From assembly GCA_021773335.1 (NCBI GenBank), contig JAJFKG010000005.1:248001-312000 (forward strand): a stretch of 64,000 nucleotides of DNA, in the 5' to 3' direction. Position numbers and translations under genes: made by a program. This stretch comes from Gammaproteobacteria bacterium. Its GTDB lineage: Bacteria > Pseudomonadota > Gammaproteobacteria > JAJFKG01. The first letter of the stretch is position 1. Every line of letters begins with the position of its first letter. A model generated the notes under the pieces. The model did no database searches. It saw only the letters and a list, made by a program, of their open reading frames with translations, and was not told where the DNA came from. Of the stretch, positions 29,940-41,062 are shown piece by piece.

Positions 29940-32315
29940 TCAACTCCGTACAATTGTCAGTTCAGCAAATGAGTCTAAGAGATTCGCTGTTTCGCTAAAG
30001 CCACCTGGCACTAAAGCACAATGATTAGGTATGGCATTATTAACTGCTACCTTTAAGCGAATTTGCTCATCGCCTTGCTTCACAATGGCTGTATCACCAT
30101 CAGTTAATTGTAATTTATCAGCAAGATGCCTATTGAAATGCACTGCTGCTGGCCCACCACTACTTGCAGCAGCTTGTAAAGCAGGCGCACGCCGCACAAC
30201 GTTGTCCACTCGGTAGATCGGCCATTGCGTGATACGCCACAAGGTTTCACTACTAGCCGTTTCTAGACGCACCAGCATATGTTCGTTATCTGCCGACGTG
30301 AAATTTTGAGTATTGATTATTTCACGTATTTCATCACACACTTCTTGTGAAGAAACATAATTAAAGCCCTCGATTTCTAATAAATTACCTAGTACACGTA
30401 ATACTTTCCAGCCAGGGCGTGCTTGTCCTTGCGCAACAGTCGCCGCAGCAAAATGCTGCCAAATCCCTTCTATGTTAATGAAGGTTCCGGATGTTTCACT
30501 GACTGGCACAATCGGTAAAATCACATTACCATATTGTGCGAGAATACCTGCATTATACGGATTCATTGCAACAACAAAATCAGCCTTAGCCACCGCTTCG
30601 CTTGCCACACCGGGATTCGCACAATCTAACTCCGGTTCAACATTGAAAAGCACATAAGCCTTAAGCCCTGCCGCAAACATGGCTTGCGTATCTAAGCCTG
30701 TGTTGTTTTGCGTAATACCTGCAGGTCCACGATGCGGCAAACTCCCTGCTAAACACGCACCAGCGCTATTTGCACCATCACTCACCGTGCCTACACTAGC
30801 ACCGGTTTGTTGTGCTAGTGCATGCGCTAATGTGCGCACATAGGCTGCTTGCGGATGATATAATGCGGTGTTACCCAAAATAATACTAGCTTTATCAGCA
30901 TCTTTTAATTGTTCTGCAATTTGTTGTGCTGTCACGTCAACATCGATAGTTTCTAATACAGCAGCAATATGTGCTGGCACTTGTACATTAGCATGTTGAT
31001 ATGCCGCTTTGGTAATCGCCGCTAACGCATTTACAAACGCAGTAGGATGCACCACTTGCTGTGAATTAAGTGAAAAATTATAAGCATGTTGCATAACGCT
31101 CAGAGCTGTGACGTTCGCGCCTTGTAAGCTCGCTTTACGTACACGATGACCTAATAGAGGTTGTTCATGTTGAATGTTGGCTCCCAGCAAGAAAATCATA
31201 TCTTGCTTTTCCAATTTTGTAATTGGCATGCCCAGACTTGGATATTGAGACAAAGAGGCTTGATCGCTAAAATCGGTTTCACGTAAGCGATGATCGATAT
31301 TGTGACAATCTAGCGCGCGCGCCAGTTTTTGTAACAAATAGTGTTCTTCTAAGGTAGCGTTTGGTGAAAGGATCACACCGACTTGATCAGCACCATGCTC
31401 AGCAATGACTTTTTTCAAGCTATCAACGGTAACTTGAAATGCGGTTTGCCAGTCAGCGTCTTGCCACTTGCCTTCCTTACGCAACAATGGTCGTGTCACA
31501 CGCTCGTCACTAGCAAATCCTTGATAACTATAACGATCACGATCGGATATCCACGTTTCGTTAATAGCCTCGTTATCGTTAGGTACAGCCCGCATTATTT
31601 CGCTACAGCGGGTATGCAAATAAATATTGGAACCAACACAATCATGTGCAGCAATACTCGCGTGTGCGCGCAACTCCCAGGCACGTGCGGCAAAGCGGAA
31701 CGGTTTCGATGTCAGAGCGCCTACTGGACACAGATCAATAATGTTACCCGAAAGTTCGGACGCCATACTGTGTTCGATATACATGCCAATTTCAGTGTTT
31801 TCACCACGACCAATCAAGCCGAGCTCTGGCACGCCTGCAATCTCTTGTCCAAAGCGCACACAACGCGTGCAATGAATACAACGTGTCATATCGGTAGCAA
31901 CTAAGGGGCCTAAGTTTTTATCTTTGACCGCACGTTTGCCTTCAGCAAAACGCGAAATATCTTGGCCAAAACCTAAAGACACATCCTGTAATTCACATTC
32001 GCCACCTTGATCGCAGATAGGGCAATCTAAGGGATGGTTAATCAGTAAAAACTCCATGACTGCTTTTTGTGACGCGCGCGCTTTTTCAGACTTAGTAAAT
32101 ACGCACATACCATCCGTCACCGGCGTCGCACACGCCGGTACAGGTTTACCCATTTTTTCAACTTCAACAATACACATACGACAATTTGCCGCAATGGATA
32201 ATTTTCGGTGGTAACAAAAGCGTGGGATATGAACACCTTCGCGGTCGGCAACTTCGATGATCATCGAACCTGGTTCAGCTTCGACTTGCTTGCCATCTAT
32301 TTCAATCTTAACCAT
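29940..32315 (-). CDS. nuoG: NADH-quinone oxidoreductase subunit G
   Basis: 791 aa from the ATG at 32315, where the protein begins MVKIEIDGKQVEAEPG. The frame opens 19 codons earlier with unrelated sequence overlapping nuoF, which I exclude. N-terminal 2Fe-2S ferredoxin domain (HRKLSIAANCRMCIVEV), the His/Cys ligand region (CPICDQGGECELQD), a 4Fe-4S region (CIHCTRCVRF), then a molybdopterin-oxidoreductase-like fold with degenerate active site. It transfers electrons from NuoE/F to the quinone module. Confidence 0.97.
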   Translation of the reverse strand: MVKIEIDGKQVEAEPGSMIIEVADREGVHIPRFCYHRKLSIAANCRMCIVEVEKMGKPVPACATPVTDGMCVFTKSEKARASQKAVMEFLLINHPLDCPICDQGGECELQDVSLGFGQDISRFAEGKRAVKDKNLGPLVATDMTRCIHCTRCVRFGQEIAGVPELGLIGRGENTEIGMYIEHSMASELSGNIIDLCPVGALTSKPFRFAARAWELRAHASIAAHDCVGSNIYLHTRCSEIMRAVPNDNEAINETWISDRDRYSYQGFASDERVTRPLLRKEGKWQDADWQTAFQVTVDSLKKVIAEHGADQVGVILSPNATLEEHYLLQKLARALDCHNIDHRLRETDFSDQASLSQYPSLGMPITKLEKQDMIFLLGANIQHEQPLLGHRVRKASLQGANVTALSVMQHAYNFSLNSQQVVHPTAFVNALAAITKAAYQHANVQVPAHIAAVLETIDVDVTAQQIAEQLKDADKASIILGNTALYHPQAAYVRTLAHALAQQTGASVGTVSDGANSAGACLAGSLPHRGPAGITQNNTGLDTQAMFAAGLKAYVLFNVEPELDCANPGVASEAVAKADFVVAMNPYNAGILAQYGNVILPIVPVSETSGTFINIEGIWQHFAAATVAQGQARPGWKVLRVLGNLLEIEGFNYVSSQEVCDEIREIINTQNFTSADNEHMLVRLETASSETLWRITQWPIYRVDNVVRRAPALQAAASSGGPAAVHFNRHLADKLQLTDGDTAIVKQGDEQIRLKVAVNNAIPNHCALVPGGFSETANLLDSFAELTIVRS

Positions 32316-32356
32316 TCTCGTCTTTGTCCTGCGTTTTAGGTTAGCTGATGCGCCAA

Positions 32357-33649
32357 CTAAGCAACCATGCACTTCTTATGTTTAATGTGGTAATCAAATT
32401 CATCATAAAAATGTTCGATGAAAGAACCTACGGGCCAAGCCGCCGCTTCACCCAAAGCACAAATCGTACGGCCTTCAATATTCTTTGCAGCACTGCGCAA
32501 TACTTCAATATCACCAGACTGACCTTGACCGCGCTCAATTCGATGAACAATGCGTGCGAGCCATCCGGTACCTTCGCGGCACGGCGTGCATTGCCCACAT
32601 GATTCCTCTTTATAAAAATGCGAAATATTTTCTAATGCCTTAACCATGCAGGTAGTTTCATCCATTACAATAACTGCGCCTGACCCCAATCCCGATCCTG
32701 CTTTACCGATGGAATCATAATCCATATCTACTTCCATCATAATATGCGCCGGCAAAATTTTCATTGAACTACCGCCGGGGATAACAGCTTTTAATTTATT
32801 ACCATTACGCACGCCTCCAGCGAGCTTTAACAATTCTGCAAATGGAGTACCGAGAGGCACTTCATAATTACCTGGTTTAGCAACATGTCCAGATACACTA
32901 AAAATTTTGCTGCCACCATTATTTGGCTTGCCAAGTTCGATAAACCATTCTGCACCTTTTTCTAGGATCACAGGTACAGAGCTAAATGTTTCCGTATTAT
33001 TAATCGTAGTTGGGCAACCGTATAAACCAAAATTGGCAGGGAAAGGCGGTTTGAAACGTGGCAAGCCGCGCTTACCTTCTAGTGATTCCATCAGTGCGGT
33101 TTCTTCACCACAGATATAAGCACCGGCACCGACGTGATTATGCATTTCAAAATCGATACCAGAGCCCATGATATTCGTGCCAATCAGACCAGCCGCGCGC
33201 GCTTCTTCTAACGCTTCCTCGCACCGCAAAAAGGGCTCCCAAAATTCGCCGCGAATATAATTATAACCAACTGTGGCCCCCATCGCATAGCCAGCAATAG
33301 CCATTCCTTCAATCAGTTGATGTGGGTTATAGCGCAAGATATCGCGATCCTTACACGTACCGGGTTCGCCTTCATCTGAGTTACACAAAACGTATTTTTG
33401 GCCAGGTTTGTCATGTGGCAAAAAACTCCACTTCAAACCCGTAGGAAAACCTGCCCCCCCACGCCCGCGCAGAGCAGCCGTTTTCAATGTGGCGATAATC
33501 TCTTCGGGTGGCGTCTTTTCTGCAACAATTTTTTTCCATACTGCATAGCCGCCAGCGTTTTGGTAGGTCTTGAGAGTCCACGGTTTCTCAAGATGCAAAG
33601 TACGGTAACAAACTTGATTCTGCTCTATCACAGACTCACTCCAATCCAT
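32357..33649 (-). CDS. nuoF: NADH-quinone oxidoreductase subunit F
   Basis: 430 aa, the NADH- and FMN-binding subunit. Glycine-rich NADH site [17 protein letters not shown] region [14 protein letters not shown] and the 4Fe-4S motif [15 protein letters not shown] with the distal Cys in [12 protein letters not shown]. It overlaps nuoE by 14 nt, indicating translational coupling. Confidence 0.98.
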   Translation of the reverse strand: MDWSESVIEQNQVCYRTLHLEKPWTLKTYQNAGGYAVWKKIVAEKTPPEEIIATLKTAALRGRGGAGFPTGLKWSFLPHDKPGQKYVLCNSDEGEPGTCKDRDILRYNPHQLIEGMAIAGYAMGATVGYNYIRGEFWEPFLRCEEALEEARAAGLIGTNIMGSGIDFEMHNHVGAGAYICGEETALMESLEGKRGLPRFKPPFPANFGLYGCPTTINNTETFSSVPVILEKGAEWFIELGKPNNGGSKIFSVSGHVAKPGNYEVPLGTPFAELLKLAGGVRNGNKLKAVIPGGSSMKILPAHIMMEVDMDYDSIGKAGSGLGSGAVIVMDETTCMVKALENISHFYKEESCGQCTPCREGTGWLARIVHRIERGQGQSGDIEVLRSAAKNIEGRTICALGEAAAWPVGSFIEHFYDEFDYHIKHKKCMVA

Positions 33650-34142
33650 CTAAAATAGCATCAATCTTTTCGGGGGTTAGATTTTCATGATATTGATGCC
33701 CAATTTGTAGCACCGGCGCATTGCGACACGCCGCCAAACATTCCACTCGCTTTAAAGTAAATTTGCCATCCTGGGTAGTTTCATCCATTTTAATGCCGAG
33801 TCGTTTTTCTAAGTGTTGCATAATAGATTCGTTATCACACAGCATGCATGAAATGCTCGAGCACACACAAATCTTATGCCGCCCAACTGGGCTCAACTCA
33901 AACATGCTGTAAAAGTTCGCAACTTCATAGACAGCAATTTTCGGTAACGCAAGATAATCAGCAACAGCATCGAGTAATTCCGTTGTGAGCCAACCTTGAT
34001 TTTGTTCTTGGACAATATGCAACGCAGGAATGACCGCTGAACGTTGCTGTTCAGCAGGGTATTTTTTCAACCACATATCAATTTTGGCCCTAGACGCTTC
34101 GCTGAGTAAATCCGCTGTCTGTGATAATTGTTGTAACGCCAT
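33636..34142 (-). CDS. nuoE: NADH-quinone oxidoreductase subunit E
   Basis: 168 aa, thioredoxin-like 2Fe-2S subunit. Ligands appear as CSSISC (Cys-x4-Cys) and CLAAC (Cys-x3-Cys). It partners NuoF in the NADH dehydrogenase module. Start overlaps the nuoD stop by one base and its end overlaps nuoF. Confidence 0.96.
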   Translation of the reverse strand: MALQQLSQTADLLSEASRAKIDMWLKKYPAEQQRSAVIPALHIVQEQNQGWLTTELLDAVADYLALPKIAVYEVANFYSMFELSPVGRHKICVCSSISCMLCDNESIMQHLEKRLGIKMDETTQDGKFTLKRVECLAACRNAPVLQIGHQYHENLTPEKIDAILDGLE

Positions 34143-35395
34143 TAGCGATCAATCTCCCCAAATACAATATCTTGACTCGATAAGATAGCGACCAAATCTG
34201 CAATCATATGGCCTCGGCACATTTCATCGAGTGCAGCCAAATGTGGAAATCCCGCTGCTCTGATTTTGACACGAAAAGGTTTATTGGCACCGTCAGAAAT
34301 AAGATAAATGCCAAACTCGCCTTTGGGATGTTCTACTGCGGCATAGGCTTCACCTTCTGGGAGCACATACCCTTCTGTAAATAATTTGAAGTGATGAATG
34401 AGCGATTCCATATCATCTTTCATTTCTGTGCGTGTCGGTGGTGTGATTTTGTGGTCGCTAAGAATCACCGGGCCGGGGTTAGCGCGCAACCAATCAATAC
34501 ATTGCTTAATAATATGATTCGATTGACGCATTTCTTCAATGCGTACGAGATAGCGATCATAACAATCACCATTTACGCCGACAGGAATATCAAAATCGAT
34601 ACGGTCATAAACTGCATAAGGTTGTTTTTTACGTAAATCCCATTCCACACCTGAGCCACGTAACATTGGCCCAGTAAAACCAAGCGCCTTTGCCCGCTCG
34701 GGACTAACTACGCCAATGCCTACCGTACGTTGCTTCCAAATACGATTATCCGTTAATAATGTCTCATATTCATCGATGAACTTTGGGAAACGTTGGGTAA
34801 AATCTTCAATAAAATCCAGCAATGAACCTTGACGGTTTTCATTACGTTTTGCAACTTGCTTTTTGTTATGCCACTTGGACGTTTGATATTGTGCCATCTT
34901 ATTAGGTAAATCACGATAAACGCCGCCAGGACGGTAGTAAGTCGCGTGCATGCGCGCACCTGAGACCGCTTCATAGCAATCCATCAAATCTTCACGTTCA
35001 CGGAAACAATATAAAAACACTGCCATCGCACCGATATCCAAAGCATGCGCACCTAACCACAACAAGTGATTAAGGATACGAGTTATCTCATCAAACATGG
35101 CGCGGATATACTGTGCTCGCACAGGTACTTCAATACCGAGAAGCTTTTCGATGGCCATCACATAACTGTGCTCGTTGCACATCATAGAAACGTAATCAAG
35201 ACGATCCATATAGCCAATGCTTTGGTTATACGGTTTAGTTTCGGCAAGCTTTTCAGTCGCGCGGTGCAACAGACCAATGTGTGGATCGGCGCGCTGAATA
35301 ACTTCGCCATCTAACTCAACAACCAAACGCAAAACGCCATGTGCTGCCGGATGCTGCGGACCAAAATTCAGGGTATAGTTGCGTAACTCAGGCAT
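34142..35395 (-). CDS. nuoD: NADH-quinone oxidoreductase subunit D
   Basis: 417 aa, the 49-kDa-type subunit related to NiFe hydrogenase large subunits. [19 protein letters not shown] near the N terminus carries the quinone-site His, and the C terminus ends [12 protein letters not shown] as in the family. It overlaps the end of nuoC by 8 nt. nuoC and nuoD are separate genes, unlike the fused nuoCD of E. coli. Confidence 0.97.
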   Translation of the reverse strand: MPELRNYTLNFGPQHPAAHGVLRLVVELDGEVIQRADPHIGLLHRATEKLAETKPYNQSIGYMDRLDYVSMMCNEHSYVMAIEKLLGIEVPVRAQYIRAMFDEITRILNHLLWLGAHALDIGAMAVFLYCFREREDLMDCYEAVSGARMHATYYRPGGVYRDLPNKMAQYQTSKWHNKKQVAKRNENRQGSLLDFIEDFTQRFPKFIDEYETLLTDNRIWKQRTVGIGVVSPERAKALGFTGPMLRGSGVEWDLRKKQPYAVYDRIDFDIPVGVNGDCYDRYLVRIEEMRQSNHIIKQCIDWLRANPGPVILSDHKITPPTRTEMKDDMESLIHHFKLFTEGYVLPEGEAYAAVEHPKGEFGIYLISDGANKPFRVKIRAAGFPHLAALDEMCRGHMIADLVAILSSQDIVFGEIDR

Positions 35396-36104
35396 CCGGT
35401 TTCTCCTGTGTTATGCCCGTAGGATTATAACGGCTATCTTCACGGATGACCTTGGGTACTAAGACACGTGGTGTGATGTCAACAGGCTCGTAGACAACGC
35501 GCTTTTGCGTAGCATCATAACGCACTTCGACATAACCGCTGAGCGGAAAATCTTTACGAAAAGGATGACCAACAAAACCATAATCCGTCAAGATACGACG
35601 TAAATCGGGGTGCCCAACAAAGACAATACCGTACAAGTCAAAGGCTTCACGCTCAAACCAATTCGCTGCCGGCCAAATATCCACGACAGAATCCACTTGC
35701 AATGAATCAACATCTGGAAAAGCACGTACACGCAAGCGATGGTTATGCTGAGTCGACAATAAATGATAAACAGCAGCAAAACGTGGTTTATCCCAAACAA
35801 CTTCGGCCTCGCTCGCCGGTTGCTGTTCTACCGCACGCCCAAAGCCTGTTACCGTGACATTTTCAGTAGCCCACTGCGAAACACCATACTCAAGATAATC
35901 GACACCACACACATCGATTAAGGTATCGAACGCAAACTCTGCATGATCACGTAACGCAGTACACACGCCATACAACGCGCCAGCGGTAACTTCAATAGTG
36001 AGTTCGCGATTAGCAATCACACTCTCGCTAATCTTATCCGTAAAAAACGCGTGTATTTGTTTTTTTAATTCGACAATCTCTGTCATTGTTATTTTGCTTT
36101 CCAT
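35388..36104 (-). CDS. nuoC: NADH-quinone oxidoreductase subunit C
   Basis: 238 aa. The family motif [20 protein letters not shown] and [17 protein letters not shown] are intact. The N-terminal ~20 residues vary in the family; the ATG six codons further in (MTEIVELKK) is an equally possible start because neither has a strong ribosome-binding site. Peripheral arm, binding NuoD and NuoB. Confidence 0.95.
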   Translation of the reverse strand: MESKITMTEIVELKKQIHAFFTDKISESVIANRELTIEVTAGALYGVCTALRDHAEFAFDTLIDVCGVDYLEYGVSQWATENVTVTGFGRAVEQQPASEAEVVWDKPRFAAVYHLLSTQHNHRLRVRAFPDVDSLQVDSVVDIWPAANWFEREAFDLYGIVFVGHPDLRRILTDYGFVGHPFRKDFPLSGYVEVRYDATQKRVVYEPVDITPRVLVPKVIREDSRYNPTGITQEKPDA

Positions 36105-36147
36105 TAGTGAAACAGCATGTTGCTGCTATCTATGCAAAGTCACGTAC

Positions 36148-36645
36148 TCACACATCTTTGAGTGTCGTGGTACGCGCAATTTTATTTTGTAATTGAATAA
36201 TGCCATACAGCAAGGCTTCAGCAGTGGGTGGGCAACCCGGCACATAAATATCAACTGGAACAACACGGTCACAACCACGCACTACCGAATAAGAATAATG
36301 ATAATAACCACCACCATTGGCGCAGGATCCCATGGATATTACCCAACGTGGTTCCGACATCTGATCATAAACACGACGCAATGCTGGCGCCATTTTATTA
36401 CACAAAGTGCCAGCAACAATCATCACATCCGACTGCCGTGGACTAGGGCGAAAAATCACACCAAATCTATCTAAATCATAGCGCGCGGCCCCAGTATGCA
36501 TCATTTCCACTGCGCAGCAGGCTAACCCAAACGTCATCGGCCACATCGAACCAGTACGCGCCCATCCAACAAGCTTATCAACTGTCGTGGTAATAAACCC
36601 CGTATGTTTACGGATACCACTATCTTGCGCCTGCGCTACTCCCAT
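36148..36645 (-). CDS. nuoB: NADH-quinone oxidoreductase subunit B
   Basis: 165 aa from the ATG at 36645, which has GGGAG 7 nt upstream; the frame opens 7 codons earlier. Carries cluster N2 ligands: [19 protein letters not shown] and [16 protein letters not shown]2 passes electrons to quinone. Start lies inside the 3' end of nuoA, a coupled arrangement. Confidence 0.97.
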   Translation of the reverse strand: MGVAQAQDSGIRKHTGFITTTVDKLVGWARTGSMWPMTFGLACCAVEMMHTGAARYDLDRFGVIFRPSPRQSDVMIVAGTLCNKMAPALRRVYDQMSEPRWVISMGSCANGGGYYHYSYSVVRGCDRVVPVDIYVPGCPPTAEALLYGIIQLQNKIARTTTLKDV

Positions 36646-36992
36646 TCTAGGGCTCCCTTCTTCCATTCATAAATAAAACCAACAATAAGCAAGCTCAAAA
36701 ATGCCATCATGACAAAAAAGCCGAACCAACCGATTTTGTGTAAAACAACCGCCCAAGGAAAAAGAAATGCGGTTTCAAGATCGAAAATAATGAATAAAAT
36801 AGCAACTAAGTAAAAGCGCACATCAAATGGTATACGCGCATCTTCGAACGCGTCGAAGCCGCACTCGTACGGTGCTAACTTTGCAGCATCTGGCTTTTTA
36901 GGACTAATTAAAGAACCGAGAGTAAAAAGGCCTAGACCAACACCGATACCCACAATGATAAACACTAGAATCGGCACGTAGTTGGTTAGCAT
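36636..36992 (-). CDS. nuoA: NADH-quinone oxidoreductase subunit A
   Basis: 118 aa, three membrane helices with the conserved loop [22 protein letters not shown], including the Cys of the quinone-site loop. First gene of the 14-gene nuo operon, 53 nt downstream of tRNA-Leu; no promoter was seen in the gap, so transcripts may start upstream at secG/tpiA. Confidence 0.97.
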   Translation of the reverse strand: MLTNYVPILVFIIVGIGVGLGLFTLGSLISPKKPDAAKLAPYECGFDAFEDARIPFDVRFYLVAILFIIFDLETAFLFPWAVVLHKIGWFGFFVMMAFLSLLIVGFIYEWKKGALEWE

Positions 36993-37045
36993 TCTTTTCC
37001 CCTCATGTCGGTTGACAATTCGTAAAAGAGTCTCTTAAAACATAT

Positions 37046-37130
37046 TGGTGCCGAAGGCCGGACTCGAACCGGCACGACTTGCGCCACTGCCCCCTCAAGA
37101 CAGCGTGTCTACCAGTTCCACCACTTCGGC
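37046..37130 (-). tRNA. leuU: tRNA-Leu (GAG)
   Basis: 85 nt with encoded CCA and a long class II variable arm. Anticodon loop TTGAGGG gives GAG; the anticodon stem CTGTC/GGCAG includes one G-U pair. The T loop GGTTCGAGTCC and perfect 7-bp acceptor stem GCCGAAG/CTTCGGC are intact. It lies between secG and nuoA; secG-leuU adjacency also occurs in E. coli. Confidence 0.97.
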
Positions 37131-37154
37131 AATCATCTTCATCACACTACAATC

Positions 37155-37610
37155 TTAGTTATTTTTAGTATTTTGTTTTGTATTTTTCTTTGTAGACGTA
37201 CCCATTGTTGCAGGTGTTGTAGACTGCTTAACAGATGCATCACTTGTGTTCTTTTTATTTGTATTAAGTTTCTGGGTATTCGTTTTTTGCGTTGTCGGCG
37301 TCTTGGGTTGCGGTGCTTGGTTTTGCACCTGCGACGCCTGGCTAGTATCCGGCACACCATTGCTCTGCGCTGCTTTACTCTGTTTAGCCGCCAAATAGCC
37401 TAAAGTAATGCTTGTTACAAAAAATACTGCAACTAAGCCTAACGTCAAACGCACTAAAAACGAAGTCGCCCCTTGGCTCCCAAAGACTGTTTGTGATGCG
37501 CCACTACCAAAACCCGCACCCATATCAGCACCTTTACCGTGTTGTAACAAGACTAAACCAATCACAACAACCGCCACGATCACGTGAATTATTAAAACCA
37601 ACTGTGTCAT
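37155..37610 (-). CDS. secG: Preprotein translocase subunit SecG
   Basis: 151 aa. The N-terminal ~75 residues are typical SecG: two membrane helices flanking QHGKGADMGAGFGSGASQTVFG. The remaining half is a low-complexity Thr/Asn/Gln/Lys-rich tail (KTPTTQKTNTQKLNTNKKN), longer than in E. coli (110 aa) and likely disordered. Its start overlaps the tpiA stop by one base. Confidence 0.93.
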   Translation of the reverse strand: MTQLVLIIHVIVAVVVIGLVLLQHGKGADMGAGFGSGASQTVFGSQGATSFLVRLTLGLVAVFFVTSITLGYLAAKQSKAAQSNGVPDTSQASQVQNQAPQPKTPTTQKTNTQKLNTNKKNTSDASVKQSTTPATMGTSTKKNTKQNTKNN

Positions 37611-38368
37611 TAATCTGGACTCACTGCATTAGCTATCGCGATGAATGAATCACTCTCCAGTGATGCACCACCAATTAATCCACCATCAATATCCGGCATC
37701 GCAAACAAATCACGCGCATTTGTCGGCTTAACACTGCCTCCATACAAAATGCGTATATTTTGTGCGATTTTTGCATTGTGCTCTGCCAAATAGTGACGAA
37801 TAAAACTGTGCACTTCCTGTGCTTGTTCTGGCGACGCGCTCTCTCCAGTGCCTATCGCCCAAATTGGCTCATAAGCTAAAATAGCATCTTGCAAAGCAGA
37901 CACCCCTTGGGTGTCCAGAATAGCATCAATTTGGCGTTGAACCACTGCTTGAGTCTGATTTTGACGACGCTGCTCTAGACTCTCTCCCATGCACAATATA
38001 GGGCAGATATTGCTCGCTTGTAAGCGTGAAAATTTTTCGCGGACTACAGCATCAGACTCGTTATATATGGTGCGCCGCTCTGAGTGGCCAACCAGGGCGT
38101 AACGACAAGCAAACTCAGCCAGCATACTGGCACTCACTTCGCCCGTGAAAGCTCCTTGTTCCTGGTTGCTGACATTCTGTGCCCCCCACGCCACGTGACT
38201 ATCGTTAAGCGCTTGAGCGGTTTGTTCAATAAATATAAAGGGAGGTAATACGATAAGCTCAACATGGTCAAGCGTTTGACTATTGTCTTTGATACCCTGC
38301 AGTAAGTCGTGAGCTTGCCGCTTGGTACCATGCATTTTCCAGTTTCCGGCTATTGTTGCGCGCCGCAT
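37610..38368 (-). CDS. tpiA: Triose-phosphate isomerase
   Basis: 252 aa TIM barrel. Interconverts DHAP and glyceraldehyde-3-phosphate. GNWKMHG (Lys), GHSERR (catalytic His) and AYEPIWAIGTG (catalytic Glu and the lid that follows) are intact, as are YGGSVKP and GGLIGGASL of the phosphate site. Complete; coupled to secG by a 1-nt overlap. Its 233-nt upstream gap to glmM shows no feature I can name. Confidence 0.98.
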   Translation of the reverse strand: MRRATIAGNWKMHGTKRQAHDLLQGIKDNSQTLDHVELIVLPPFIFIEQTAQALNDSHVAWGAQNVSNQEQGAFTGEVSASMLAEFACRYALVGHSERRTIYNESDAVVREKFSRLQASNICPILCMGESLEQRRQNQTQAVVQRQIDAILDTQGVSALQDAILAYEPIWAIGTGESASPEQAQEVHSFIRHYLAEHNAKIAQNIRILYGGSVKPTNARDLFAMPDIDGGLIGGASLESDSFIAIANAVSPD

Positions 38369-38601
38369 CTAAACTCTCCAAAACTGACGTTTAAAGCCAA
38401 TCTCTACCTCTCCTAACAGACGGCGCAAAGCTTAACCGAGATAAACCAAAGATACAAGCACACAGCAACGAAATTTGTTGATATAACCGGCTGTTACACC
38501 CTAATGGAATTGCGATGATATTTCACGGGACGAGCGTGGTTTTTGTATTAATCACGTTAACGTTTGTTATTTGTGGGTTCTTATTGTGGATAACAACTAA
38601 A

Positions 38602-39942
38602 TTAGGCATGACTCGATACGACTTCAGCCAGCTCTTTAGCAACCACCAACACTTGTTTTTGGTCTTCACCTTCGACCATCACACGCACGACAGGCTCTGT
38701 TCCCGAAGGGCGTAACAACACTCGCCCACGCCCATTAAGTTGTGTTTCAGCAGCTTCCACGGCTTGCATGATTGCTGGATGTTGTAAAGAAATATCGTTC
38801 TGCCAAGGGACATTAATCATATGCTGTGGCAATTTGCTCATGCCGCGCTTTAACTCATGCAAACTGGATTGTGAGCTAAACATCGCTACTAATACGTGTA
38901 ATGCTGCAACGATACCATCACCCGTTGTCGTCGCATCAAGAGGAATAATATGTCCCGATGATTCACCACCAAGAAACCAGTTGCGTTTTTCAAGTTCCGC
39001 TAAAATATAACGGTCACCAACGTTAGTACGCACAAACTCAATCTGCATATCACGCAGAGCCATTTCTAAACCGTAATTACTCATGACTGTACCAACCACG
39101 CCACCGTGTAAACGACCTTGTTGCTGGGCATCTTGCGCAATCACGTAAAGCAACTCATCACCATCAACAATATCGCCTTTTTCATCGATCATGATAACCC
39201 GATCACCATCGCCATCAAGGCTAATACCAACATCCGCCTTTTCAGCAAGAACTACTTTGCGAATATTTTCTGGGTTCGTCGAACCACAACCAGCATTAAT
39301 ATTAAAACCATCTGGTTTTACCGCGATTTCAACAACTTCAGCACCTAATTCACGAAACACACTAGGTGCAATGTTATAAGTAGCTCCATTCGCGCAATCG
39401 ATCACAATCTTCAAACCCTTCAAGCGCATACGTGCCGGAATGGTACTTTTACAAAATTCAATATAACGTCCTGGCGCATCATCCACGCGCGCCGCTTTTC
39501 CCAACAAAGCAGAGTCAACAGTGCTGAAAGGCTGTTGTAACTGTTCTTCAATCGCATTTTCCATCGCCTCAGGTAATTTCGTGCCCGCTGCAGAAAAGAA
39601 TTTAATACCATTATCATGATAAGGGTTATGCGAGGCACTAATCACAATCCCTGCTTGTGCGCGCAATGTCCGGGTTAAATAGGCAATCGCTGGCGTTGGC
39701 ATTGGCCCAAGCAGATGGCTATCAACACCAGCCGCAGACAATCCAGCCTCAAGTGCAGATTCCAGCATATAACCAGAAATCCGCGTATCTTTACCTATCA
39801 GCACTTTGCTGTCGCCAGCACGAGCTAACACACGTCCTACAGCCCAACCCAGCTTTAAAACAAACTCAGCATTGATTAACGCACTGCCAACGCGGCCACG
39901 TACCCCATCTGTACCAAAATATTTGCGTTTTTGTTGTGTCAT
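38602..39942 (-). CDS. glmM: Phosphoglucosamine mutase
   Basis: 446 aa, alpha-D-phosphohexomutase family. Converts glucosamine-6-P to glucosamine-1-P for UDP-GlcNAc. [12 protein letters not shown] at the N terminus, the phosphoserine loop [15 protein letters not shown], the metal loop SLDGDGDRV, sugar site GGESSGH and the C-terminal [12 protein letters not shown] phosphate site are all intact. 6 nt after folP. Confidence 0.98.
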   Translation of the reverse strand: MTQQKRKYFGTDGVRGRVGSALINAEFVLKLGWAVGRVLARAGDSKVLIGKDTRISGYMLESALEAGLSAAGVDSHLLGPMPTPAIAYLTRTLRAQAGIVISASHNPYHDNGIKFFSAAGTKLPEAMENAIEEQLQQPFSTVDSALLGKAARVDDAPGRYIEFCKSTIPARMRLKGLKIVIDCANGATYNIAPSVFRELGAEVVEIAVKPDGFNINAGCGSTNPENIRKVVLAEKADVGISLDGDGDRVIMIDEKGDIVDGDELLYVIAQDAQQQGRLHGGVVGTVMSNYGLEMALRDMQIEFVRTNVGDRYILAELEKRNWFLGGESSGHIIPLDATTTGDGIVAALHVLVAMFSSQSSLHELKRGMSKLPQHMINVPWQNDISLQHPAIMQAVEAAETQLNGRGRVLLRPSGTEPVVRVMVEGEDQKQVLVVAKELAEVVSSHA

Positions 39943-39948
39943 TCTATT

Positions 39949-40809
39949 TTACTCTGCAGCTAATACGCCTTGTGTTATCTTAACAGCTTCTACCGTGGCT
40001 TTGACATCATGTGCACGGATGATTGCTGCACCATTCATGACAGCTATTGTCGCAATCGCTAGGCTTGCTGGCAAGCGCTGTGCAACGGGTAAATCAAGGT
40101 AATCACCAATAAATGTTTTGCGTGAAGCACCTACTAATATCGGCAAGTGAAAACCCTGTAAGCTCTTCAACTGTTTGATTAAGCTTAAACTTTGTTGCGT
40201 AGTTTTGCCAAAGTTACCAGCACCAACACCCGGATCTAAAATAATCCTCTCACGGCCAATGCCAGCTTGTTGGCATGCCATCAAGCGTTGCATCAAAAAG
40301 ACTTCGACATCGGCAACAATGTCTTCCTCATCCTCGGGGGCAGTCGCCGGCGTACCTTTTTGCGGCACACCGTCAGGGTATGCCATATGCATCAGACATA
40401 CCGAGACTTGTGCCTGAGCCACAATTTCCAATGCACCTTCGTAACGTAACGCGCGCACATCATTTATCAGGCCTACTCCCACATTAATAGCCTCACGCAT
40501 GACTTCTGGTTTACTCGTATCAATCGAAATCGGCACTGGCAACACTTTACAGAGCTGCTCAAGTACCGGCATGACACGGTCTAATTCTTCTTGCAAAGGC
40601 ACTACTGGATGCAGGCTAGGATTGGTTGGCTCACCCCCAATATCGATGATCGCCGCACCTTCAGCGACCATTTGCTCCGCTAAGCGTAGCGCTTGATCAC
40701 AACCTTGCACTCGCCCAACCTCGGAATAAGAATCTGGAGTTACATTGAGGATGCCCATCACACAAGGTTGCGACAAATCTAATATCTTTCCAGCGCAATC
40801 AAGTTGCAT
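39949..40809 (-). CDS. folP: Dihydropteroate synthase
   Basis: 286 aa TIM barrel in folate synthesis, target of sulfonamides. VMGILNVTPDSYSEVG, IIDIGGEPTNPSLHPV, RIILDPGVGAGNFGKT and ILVGASRKTFIGDYL are present. The usual motif is GGxSTRPG; here it reads GGEPTNPS, a small departure at the pABA/pterin loop. 6 nt upstream of glmM, downstream of ftsH but separated by a repeat-containing gap. Confidence 0.95.
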   Translation of the reverse strand: MQLDCAGKILDLSQPCVMGILNVTPDSYSEVGRVQGCDQALRLAEQMVAEGAAIIDIGGEPTNPSLHPVVPLQEELDRVMPVLEQLCKVLPVPISIDTSKPEVMREAINVGVGLINDVRALRYEGALEIVAQAQVSVCLMHMAYPDGVPQKGTPATAPEDEEDIVADVEVFLMQRLMACQQAGIGRERIILDPGVGAGNFGKTTQQSLSLIKQLKSLQGFHLPILVGASRKTFIGDYLDLPVAQRLPASLAIATIAVMNGAAIIRAHDVKATVEAVKITQGVLAAE

Positions 40810-40875
40810 TAGATACTCCTAAATGGCTCATAATCGCAGACCACTACGCACTCAGCATCATGTTTTCTGTGTAGT

Positions 40876-40991
40876 CTTGATAAGCGCGTAGCGCGCATCA
40901 AGGAGCAGCGTTTGCTAATACATTCCCTTGATGCGCGCCGCTGGCGCTTATCAAGGCTACATATGAGCTTGACGCAGAGACAGTAGGCTAC
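40876..40991. repeat. Composite palindromic repeat, copy B (two hairpins plus inverted leader)
   Basis: In the 253-nt gap between folP and ftsH. Hairpin 40876-40902 (CTTGAT-AA-GCGCG-TAG-CGCGC-ATCAAG), hairpin 40926-40956 (CCTTGAT/ATCAAGG) and the leader in reverse orientation at 40958-40991 (GAGCTTGACGCAGAGACAGT core). Same family as copies A, C, D and E. Confidence 0.85.
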
Positions 40992-41062
40992 ATGAATAGT
41001 ACTTTAATGCAGAAAAGGCACTAAGATTAATAAACTCATGGGTAACTACAAACTATCAATGA

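Noticed and set aside
32316..32372. N-terminal extension of nuoG by 19 codons
   Set aside because: The extension overlaps nuoF and lacks the NuoG fold; MVKIEIDG matches the family start.
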